Positions 7,700-12,497 of a DNA stretch of 12,497 nt are shown in pieces. The notes under the pieces were generated by a model. The model had not been told where the DNA came from. It did not search any database and saw only the letters and a list, made by a program, of their open reading frames with translations. The stretch comes from ANME-2 cluster archaeon (lineage in GTDB: Archaea > Halobacteriota > Methanosarcinia > Methanosarcinales > Methanogasteraceae), in NCBI GenBank assembly GCA_003601535.1, contig PIXW01000224.1:1-12497 (forward strand), written 5' to 3'. The position numbers were made by a program, and so were the translations under genes. How positions within the stretch are numbered: position 1 is the stretch's first letter; each line of letters opens with the position of its first letter.

Positions 7700-7802
7700 C
7701 CAAGAAACTGATGTCCCAGCGCGTCCGAGTAGTATAAGTTGCATTGCAACTTTGCCTCACAGATTGCTATGCAATATCTGCGCTGGCCTCCAAATTTCTT
7801 GG
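7700..7802 (-). promoter_or_regulatory. Structured 5' leader RNA of the mcr operon (candidate cis-regulatory RNA)
   Basis: Read on the minus strand the leader can form one compact nested fold. P1: CCAAGAAA (7802-7795) with TTTCTTGG (7707-7700). An internal loop of 8 bases on each side (TTTGGAGG and GACATCAG). P2: CCAGCGC (7786-7780) with GCGCTGG (7722-7716). Inside P2 are two hairpins: ATTGC-ATA-GCAAT within 7779-7761, with a two-base bulge and two more pairs below, and AAGTTGC-AAT-GCAACTT (7752-7736). They are joined by GTGAGGCA and a 13-base linker, making a three-way junction. P1 starts at about the transcription start predicted from the TATA box and ends about 10 bases before the mcrB AGGAGG. 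The complementarity is seen in the sequence; that it folds in the cell, binds a ligand or controls mcr expression is inferred. I do not recognise it as a known riboswitch class. Confidence 0.65.
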
Positions 7803-7823
7803 TGCGCATAACCATGATTCTAT

Positions 7824-7840
7824 CTTATATAAACCTTTTG
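7824..7840 (-). promoter_or_regulatory. mcr operon promoter (TATA box and BRE-like element)
   Basis: On the minus strand CAAAAGG (7840-7834) is followed by TTTATATAAG (7833-7824), a close match to an archaeal BRE plus TATA box. Placing the TATA centre at -27 puts the transcription start near 7801-7802, giving a leader of about 125 nt before the GTG of mcrB. It is the best TATA box on this side of the divergent gap and lies ahead of a normally very highly expressed operon. Confidence 0.75.
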
Positions 7841-8116
7841 TTTCTACATGATTGTTCATTAAGGATTTGAGGGAGGTGTGACAACTTATTTTCCGAATTA
7901 AGGAATTAGTATTACTTATTTTAAAAGCCGTAGTAATATATAAAAATTATTTGAAAAATTATCATCAATACAGCACTGGTGTAATATTTAAAAGGTGTGC
8001 AAACATCTCCTCACTGCCGGATAGGACGTATGTACGCCGATACAATACACTAAACACCGTTTAATATTATGCAACTGTGGATCGTAAATCTATTAAGCGC
8101 AACCACCTGATTGGAT
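7841..8116. other. Divergent intergenic region between mcr promoter and flavoprotein gene
   Basis: About 280 AT-rich bases with no convincing gene; minus-strand frames at the right side only mirror the flavoprotein gene. Possible plus-strand TATA boxes are AATATATAAAAAT (7935-7947), ATATTTAAAA (7984-7993) and TTTAATATT (8060-8068); the last fits best a start a few bases before the flavoprotein ribosome binding site. A small dyad, GG-A-CGTA-TG-TACG-CC, lies at 8024-8038 and could be a regulator site. Nothing else was recognised. Confidence 0.5.
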
Positions 8117-8125
8117 GGAGGTGAT
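8117..8125 (+). promoter_or_regulatory. Ribosome binding site that fixes an ACG start
   Basis: GGAGGTGAT matches the complement of the archaeal 16S rRNA 3' end over nine bases. It ends three bases before ACG 8129-8131, the usual distance for a start codon. It would lie inside the coding region if translation began at the in-frame TTG at 8111, and there is no ribosome binding site upstream of that TTG. Confidence 0.7.
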
Positions 8126-8128
8126 ACT

Positions 8129-8692
8129 ACGAAGATTATAGGGATATCCGGAAGTCCGAGAACGAACGGAAACAGTGAAAAACTGATCGACATGACGCTC
8201 GATATCGCGGAGAATCGAGATTTCGATGCAGATCGGATTCTTCTGTCGAAATATTCTGTTGCTCCATGTACCGCATGTGGCAGATGCAGTGACGCGAAGG
8301 AATGCGCGATCAAGGATGACATGACCAACCTGTATCATCTGCTCGAAGCTGCTGACGGGATCATCGTTGCCTCGCCTGTGTACTTCGGATGTGTGACAGC
8401 ACAACTGAAAGCGCTCTTCGATAGAACCCTCATGCTCAGACGGCAGGGATTCCTGTTATCAGGTAAAGTCGGGGCGGCGATCGCTGTCGGAGGCTCGCGC
8501 AATGGCGGACAGGAGAAGACAGTGCAAGCGATCCATGATTGGATGCATATTCACGGTATGATCGTGGTCGGTGACAACAGCCATTTCGGAGGGATCGTAC
8601 ATGCGCCAGCAGAATCCGATGAAACCGGCATAGAGACGGTGAAGGCTACGATAGGTAAGATGTGTGATGTGCTTCGGATGCTCAAACGATGA
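8129..8692 (+). CDS. Iron-sulfur flavoprotein (Isf family, NADPH-dependent FMN reductase-like)
   Basis: A flavodoxin-fold electron carrier with FMN and a [4Fe-4S] cluster, as in Methanosarcina Isf. The phosphate-binding loop GISGSPRTNGNSE is at 5-17. The compact cluster motif CX2CX2CX5C is C47, C50, C53 and C59 (CTACGRCSDAKEC). ASPVYFG and LKALFDRT follow, typical of the flavin-binding fold. Family members begin M-K-I-I-G-I-S-G-S-P; here the codon in the M position is ACG at 8129, directly behind a near-perfect ribosome binding site, giving 187 residues. The only standard start upstream in frame is TTG 8111, which would add six residues and leave no ribosome binding site. The stop overlaps the start of ahbD in ATGA, so the two are almost certainly co-translated. 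It may supply electrons for the radical SAM chemistry of AhbD; that role is inferred from the coupling. Confidence 0.85.
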   Translation, partial: TKIIGISGSPRTNGNSEKLIDMTLDIAENRDFDADRILLSKYSVAPCTACGRCSDAKECAIKDDMTNLYHLLEAADGIIVASPVYFGCVTAQLKALFDRTLMLRRQGFLLSGKVGAAIAVGGSRNGGQEKTVQAIHDWMHIHGMIVVGDNSHFGGIVHAPAESDETGIETVKATIGKMCDVLRMLKR

Positions 8693-9750
8693 CTGCAAAA
8701 GAGATAAAACCACGATTGATCGCATGGGAGATCACAGGTGCATGCAATCTCAGATGCAAGCACTGCCGCGGATCTTCTACCGAGCGACCTGATCCGAATG
8801 AATTATCCACTGATGAGGCATTCCATCTGATCGATGAGATCGCAAGTTTTGCCAGTCCGATAATCATCCTGAGTGGAGGAGAGCCGTTGATGCGCGATGA
8901 TCTCTATGAAATCGCGCAGTACGGCAAGGATAAAGGACTCCGGATGGTACTCGGAACCAACGGCACACTGATAACAAAGGATATTGCGCACCGGTTAAAG
9001 GATGCCGGAATACCAAGAATCAGCGTGAGTATCGATGGTTCGAACGCCGGAACGCATGACGCATTCAGAGGAATGCCAGGAGCATTCGATGGCGCAATGC
9101 GCGGGATAAAAGAGATTCTCGATGCCGGCATCAGCCTGCAGATCAACACCACGATATCAAAGAAGAACATCGACGAGATTCCTGGAATTCTTGATCTCAG
9201 TGTTGATATCGGTGCTGATGCGCTACACATCTTCCTTCTGGTCCCAACCGGGCGCGGCAGAGAGGAGGACGAGATACCTCCACTCGAATATGAAAGAGTC
9301 CTCAACTGGTTCTATGATCAGCGCAAGAAGGTTAAGATTCAGTTGAAGGCAACATGCGCACCCCATTACTTCAGGATCATGCGCGAGCGCGCAAAAGAGG
9401 AAGGGATCACGATCACTGCACAGACGCACGGCTTCGAGGCGATGACAAAAGGATGTCTCGCAGGGACCGGTTTCTGTTTCATCTCACGAACCGGCGGGGT
9501 GTATCCATGCGGATATCTTCCGGTTCTCGCAGGAAACATCAGAGAGAAACCGTTTAAGGAGATATGGGATCATGCGAAGGTCTTTTTGGATCTGCGTGAT
9601 GTTAGTAAACTGAAGGGGAAGTGTGGGATATGTGAGTACAAACGGGTCTGCGGCGGCTGCCGCGCACGCGCTTATGCCGCGACAGGCGATTATCTCGCTG
9701 AGGAGCCTTATTGTATTTATCAGCCGCGAAAAGGGATGATGGGGGATTAA
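8689..9750 (+). CDS. ahbD: Heme b synthase, radical SAM/SPASM (AhbD)
   Basis: AhbD carries out the last step of the siroheme-dependent heme pathway of archaea and sulfate reducers: radical SAM decarboxylation of two propionates of Fe-coproporphyrin III to the vinyl groups of heme b. The 353-residue product has CX3CX2C at C19, C23 and C26 (GACNLRCKHC), LSGGEPLMRDDLYE, and the AhbD-typical LKATCAPHYFRIMRERAKEEG and CLAGTGFCFISRTG stretches. The C-terminal cluster region has C312, C315, C321, C324 and C342 (CGICEYKRVCGGCRARAY). It agrees much better with AhbD than with AhbC/NirJ. The ATG lies in the stop of the preceding flavoprotein gene (ATGA). Presence of this pathway implies cytochromes or other heme proteins, as in Methanosarcinales and ANME-2 relatives. 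Earlier pathway genes (ahbA, ahbB, ahbC) are not in the window. Confidence 0.92.
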   Translation: MTAKEIKPRLIAWEITGACNLRCKHCRGSSTERPDPNELSTDEAFHLIDEIASFASPIIILSGGEPLMRDDLYEIAQYGKDKGLRMVLGTNGTLITKDIAHRLKDAGIPRISVSIDGSNAGTHDAFRGMPGAFDGAMRGIKEILDAGISLQINTTISKKNIDEIPGILDLSVDIGADALHIFLLVPTGRGREEDEIPPLEYERVLNWFYDQRKKVKIQLKATCAPHYFRIMRERAKEEGITITAQTHGFEAMTKGCLAGTGFCFISRTGGVYPCGYLPVLAGNIREKPFKEIWDHAKVFLDLRDVSKLKGKCGICEYKRVCGGCRARAYAATGDYLAEEPYCIYQPRKGMMGD

Positions 9751-10053
9751 ATGGGTATCAGGAAGCGTAAATTGACAGAATCGATGAAATTGATAGTTGC
9801 GTGCTATAGTCGTGATCAATGGCAGCAACTCTTAGCCACAGCAGACGATTCAAAAGACTTGGAATCCACGTGGGAGGAATGGCGAGAAAACGTAGATATG
9901 TGGATTGCCACATTAAAGTCCGCAGGAGCAGATATAACAGAAGTGTCGATCGATGTCGACGATTTCATCGAATATTGCCGGATACACAACCTGCCAAACA
10001 ATGCCGAGACTCGATCCGAATATGTTACCCGAATAATAAGAGAGTCGGCATAG
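9751..10053 (+). CDS. Small acidic protein of unknown function
   Basis: A 100-residue protein starting immediately after the ahbD stop (TAA-ATG). I do not recognise an annotated family. A basic start (MGIRKRK) is followed from M12 by MKLIVACYSRDQWQQLLA, an acidic helical middle with WEEWRENVDMW, a strand-like ITEVSIDVDDFIEYC at about 71-85, and an Arg/Glu-rich helical end. The beta-alpha-alpha-beta-alpha pattern and the IDVDDFIEYCRIHNLPN stretch look like a genuine folded protein. M12 (9784) is an alternative start, since the first 11 residues look unlike the rest. Its position could make it the third gene of the flavoprotein-ahbD unit, but it gives no hint of a heme role. Confidence 0.6.
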   Translation: MGIRKRKLTESMKLIVACYSRDQWQQLLATADDSKDLESTWEEWRENVDMWIATLKSAGADITEVSIDVDDFIEYCRIHNLPNNAETRSEYVTRIIRESA

Positions 10054-10188
10054 TTCAGGCTCGTGTAGTATCAGACCGGCTTCGACAAAAAATCAGAAAG
10101 AGACTGCAAATGGAGACAGGAAGGTAAATGATATCGGAAAAAGACAATCTATTCAGCAGATTGGTAGAGAAAGAGGGGATGAAATTAT
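10054..10188 (+). other. Gap with ORF debris before the argG fragment
   Basis: No convincing gene. One frame reads VQARVVSDRLRQKIRKRLQMETGR up to TAA 10125-10127, continuing after the stop as a 22-residue ORF from ATG 10128 to TGA 10194-10196 (MISEKDNLFSRLVEKEG and a few more). The first piece, without a start of its own, has the basic helical look of a small DNA-binding or antitoxin protein end; together they might be the remains of one small gene. A ribosome binding site-like GAGGGGATGA is at 10173-10182, before an ATG at 10189 in frame with argG. Confidence 0.3.
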
Positions 10189-10230
10189 ATGGCTGATCCG
10201 AAAACCATCACTTATGATGAGGATAACACC

Positions 10231-10572
10231 ATGAAAACCATAGTACTTGCATATTCCGGCGGTCTGGACACGTCCGTCGCAATCCCGCTCCTAAGAGAGC
10301 GGTACGATTACGATAAAGTAATTACAGTCGTTGCGGACGTCGGGCAGCCTGCATCCGAGATCGCTTCCGCATCGAAACGTGCAGAAGCCCTCGCTGATGC
10401 GCATTACACCCTCGACCTGAAGAAAGAATTCGTAGATGACTATATCGTTCCGTCGATCAAAGCAAACGGACTCTACGAGGGCTACGTGCTCGGCACAGCG
10501 CTTGCGTATGCTACATCAAGCGATCATCTTCTGGAAGAGCGTGCCGCATCTATGAGCCGCGGAAGGGTTTAG
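10231..10572 (+). pseudogene. argG: Argininosuccinate synthase, N-terminal fragment (truncated)
   Basis: Argininosuccinate synthase joins citrulline and aspartate with ATP in arginine synthesis; it is normally about 400 residues. Here only the N-terminal quarter is present: [19 protein letters not shown] with the ATP-binding SGGLDTS loop, [11 protein letters not shown], and [28 protein letters not shown]. In intact proteins this is followed by RPLIAK; here, from about 10508, the reading changes to [21 protein letters not shown] and stops at 10570-10572. No other frame continues the gene. The start at 10231 gives the family N-terminus and has GAGG 8 bases upstream; an in-frame ATG at 10189 would add 14 residues. 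Without the citrulline- and aspartate-binding parts it cannot be an active synthase. The cut may be a recombination or insertion scar or an assembly join. Confidence 0.8.
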
Positions 10573-10651
10573 TAGAGTGGAGAGGATGCGGGTAATGGTT
10601 GAAAGCCGGTTCGGATAAATTTTAGATAACAGGAGGAGGACGTGATTAAGG

Positions 10652-12358
10652 ATGAAATCTAAAAAAACAAAATTGTATTTTTGGGAAAAATGGGCATTGA
10701 AACCAGAAGATGAGAGAGACGATAAAATAAGTTTTTACGAGGTTGATGACGATTCAACCATTAGAGAGGTAATAAGAGACTTGGAATATAGAATTATAGG
10801 AAAAAAATTGTTGTTCTCAGACGTTCATCCAGATATTCCAATTGTTAAAGAATGGATTGATAGTATTAGAGAAAATTATCCAGAGCGGAGTGATAAGGAT
10901 GTCAAGGCTCTACTTGATACTTTTAGAGGGTTCCTATATCCCCGATCTAAAGAAAAATACCGGCTTATCGTAGGCATTCTTTTGTTAAACGATGTAATGT
11001 TAATTGTCCATTGTAAAAAAGATCCATCTTTAGCTGAATTAGAAGATAAAATTTATTCCGTAAAGGTAATATTGCATCCTAAAAACGTATTAAGAGCAGC
11101 GATTATAAGAAATGAAGATGGGAAAACCACATTCTCGGCTTTTGAGCATAGTAGAAAGTGGAGTAAAGGCCACGCAGACTTTTGGGGAATTGAACCAGAA
11201 GATGTAAGTTGGGAAGCATTAGGTAATATATCTCTAACTGTAGAACTGAATCGTTTTCCATACCCTATTCAGTTACCTATAGAACCAGAACAATTAGACG
11301 AAATGATAAAAATTAGTGGTATTTCGCCTACTGGGAAGATAAGGATAGGAATAGAAGAGGGGAAAATAACGAACGTGGGTGTTTTTAAGAGATATATGGA
11401 TTTCACTGAGTTTTATGATTTTTACATCACTGAAAAAGAGAAACTTGAGGATCACAGAAAAAAATTTAAAGAATTAATACCTAAAAAACATACGATATTC
11501 GATTCTGACTCAAATCTTAAAGATAAATACGAATATGAAGAAAATATTGAGAAAATATATGAGATCACACCTGAAGGTAAGAATCCCATCCATGACAAGA
11601 AACATCTGAGATATATGATATGTTTCTTTACAAAATGCTATCCTAGAATAAAGCCCTCTGAAAAGCTTATGGCCCAACTCTATCAGAGTATTTTTGAGAA
11701 TAATCCTCTGGAAATCTGGCATGCTGGTGAAGAAACATCAACCGAGCCAGTAACAATAGGATGTTTAGACATATACAACAAAATCAAGATAACACGGGAA
11801 TTTGAAGAATTGAGCAATAATTTCTTAAACATTATTCAAGATGCCGCAAGTAGAAAGGTGAAAATCATTCTACAATCTTATTTTTGTGATCTTTGGAAGA
11901 AGAATGTTGGGAACAGTACTATTAGGGATATGTTTGATTTTATCACAGATGCTATAATAATTAAAGAATTGGAATTTGAATTTAAGAATGAAGGAATATT
12001 AGAGAAAGAAGCGTGTTTTGAATTTAAATCCGCGGATGTGATTGTTAGATCATTTAGTGAAGTGGATTCAAAACCTGCAAGATTTGTGAAAAATACCTTA
12101 ATACCAACTATCAGAAAATATTTAGAAAATGGAAAATTGACGAGACTTTGTATTTTGTATGGTATAGAGGACAACGGTGCGATTAGACCGCTATATCGTT
12201 TAAAAAATGACCAAATTACTTATATCGAAAAGATAGCGAACGAAGAATTATTAAATGATAAAATTCAGATAATTGCTCATCCGATACCGTTTAAAGATGG
12301 TGTCGTCTTATCTGTGTTTATAATTCCTGTAACAATGGTAGCAAAGGTGGAACGATGA
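10652..12358 (+). CDS. Large AT-rich ORF of unknown function, possible Schlafen/AlbA_2-like C-terminal domain
   Basis: A 568-residue protein of no family I can name with certainty. It is lysine-, glutamate- and isoleucine-rich, with no signal peptide and no membrane segment. The N-terminal 270 residues look like a mixed alpha/beta domain; a charged helical linker rich in K and E lies at about 270-310. The last 115 residues resemble the nucleic-acid-binding AlbA_2 domain of Schlafen-like proteins: EFK at 457-459, a helix, LCILYGIEDNG-AIRPL at 500-514, and a final VVLSVFIIPV strand. That match is by pattern only. AGGAGGAGGA at 10631-10640 precedes the ATG by 11 bases. Codon use is strongly A/T-ending, unlike the mcr and ahbD genes, and it directly follows the broken argG, both signs of acquired DNA. 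AlbA_2 proteins are common in defence and mobile regions, which would suit the setting. Confidence 0.6.
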   Translation: MKSKKTKLYFWEKWALKPEDERDDKISFYEVDDDSTIREVIRDLEYRIIGKKLLFSDVHPDIPIVKEWIDSIRENYPERSDKDVKALLDTFRGFLYPRSKEKYRLIVGILLLNDVMLIVHCKKDPSLAELEDKIYSVKVILHPKNVLRAAIIRNEDGKTTFSAFEHSRKWSKGHADFWGIEPEDVSWEALGNISLTVELNRFPYPIQLPIEPEQLDEMIKISGISPTGKIRIGIEEGKITNVGVFKRYMDFTEFYDFYITEKEKLEDHRKKFKELIPKKHTIFDSDSNLKDKYEYEENIEKIYEITPEGKNPIHDKKHLRYMICFFTKCYPRIKPSEKLMAQLYQSIFENNPLEIWHAGEETSTEPVTIGCLDIYNKIKITREFEELSNNFLNIIQDAASRKVKIILQSYFCDLWKKNVGNSTIRDMFDFITDAIIIKELEFEFKNEGILEKEACFEFKSADVIVRSFSEVDSKPARFVKNTLIPTIRKYLENGKLTRLCILYGIEDNGAIRPLYRLKNDQITYIEKIANEELLNDKIQIIAHPIPFKDGVVLSVFIIPVTMVAKVER

Positions 12359-12497
12359 AGAAATGTAGAAAGGTGGTTCGGAACTCTATAATCGCTTCGC
12401 AACCTTACCCTTTGAGATACATAACAACAGCGGCCAAAAGACTCACCCCATTCGCCCAAATTTGCCCAACGGGTAAACTTCTTCTATCAGCGGAACG
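12359..12497 (+). other. Gene-free right edge with a weak hairpin
   Basis: No gene supported in the last 139 bases. TTTGCCC (12461-12467) and GGGTAAA (12471-12477) can pair around AAC with one G-T pair, followed by CTTCTTCT; this could be a weak terminator for the preceding gene but is about 100 bases past its stop. Confidence 0.3.

Noticed and set aside
8111..8128. TTG at 8111 as start of the flavoprotein
   Set aside because: It has no ribosome binding site, places the best one in the window inside the gene, and adds six residues not seen in the family.
8689..9750. ahbD reading as AhbC or NirJ
   Set aside because: The LKATCAPHY and CLAGTGFCFIS stretches are characteristic of AhbD as I know it.
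9819..10127. 102-codon plus-strand frame overlapping the small acidic protein gene
   Set aside because: Its overlapping part is an Arg-rich shadow of the 9751-10053 gene; only the part after 10053 is discussed, as possible debris.
1..12497. CRISPR arrays, tRNA or rRNA genes, transposase genes
   Set aside because: No regularly spaced repeats, cloverleaf pattern, rRNA-like stretch or recognisable transposase was found on either strand.

Overview
The window comes from an archaeon of the methanogen/anaerobic-methanotroph type, most likely in or near Methanosarcinales or an ANME-2 relative. The evidence is a complete methyl-coenzyme M reductase operon in the order mcrBDCGA, McrA motifs close to those of Methanosarcina, a siroheme-type heme synthase (AhbD), an Isf-type iron-sulfur flavoprotein, and archaeal TATA boxes with strong AGGAGGTGAT-like ribosome binding sites. 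Exact taxonomy cannot be fixed by reading alone.

Left part (1-1390): the last codons of an unidentified plus-strand gene, a hairpin, a minus-strand class I fumarase beta subunit without its alpha partner, and a divergent small membrane protein of the YdjM/DUF457 type. A 22/23-base imperfect direct repeat sits across the convergent ends of the membrane protein gene and the next gene.

Centre (1410-7840, all minus strand): the mcr operon is read from a TATA box near 7828. Between promoter and mcrB lies a leader of about 125 nt in which 7700-7802 can fold into one nested RNA: an 8-bp closing stem, an 8x8 internal loop, a 7-bp stem, and two hairpins with 3-nt loops. The predicted transcription start falls at about the first base of the closing stem, and the closing stem ends about 10 nt before the mcrB ribosome binding site. 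This is the best candidate here for an undescribed regulatory element. The operon ends in a clear intrinsic terminator whose hairpin contains the mcrA stop codon. After it, as a separate unit, comes an anSME-like radical SAM/SPASM enzyme with a CxxC tail; its position suggests, but does not prove, peptide or protein modification linked to MCR.

Right of the mcr promoter (8111-9750, plus strand): an iron-sulfur flavoprotein gene whose best start codon is a non-standard ACG behind a near-perfect ribosome binding site, overlapping by 4 bases with ahbD. The pair looks like a heme-synthesis unit in which the flavoprotein might pass electrons to AhbD.

Right end (9751-12497): a small acidic protein of unknown function, a short stretch with ORF debris, the first quarter of argininosuccinate synthase (argG) cut off after its GTALA motif, then a visibly AT-rich 568-residue ORF with a possible Schlafen/AlbA_2-like C-terminal domain. 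This looks like an acquired segment or rearrangement breakpoint within argG, although an assembly join is also possible.
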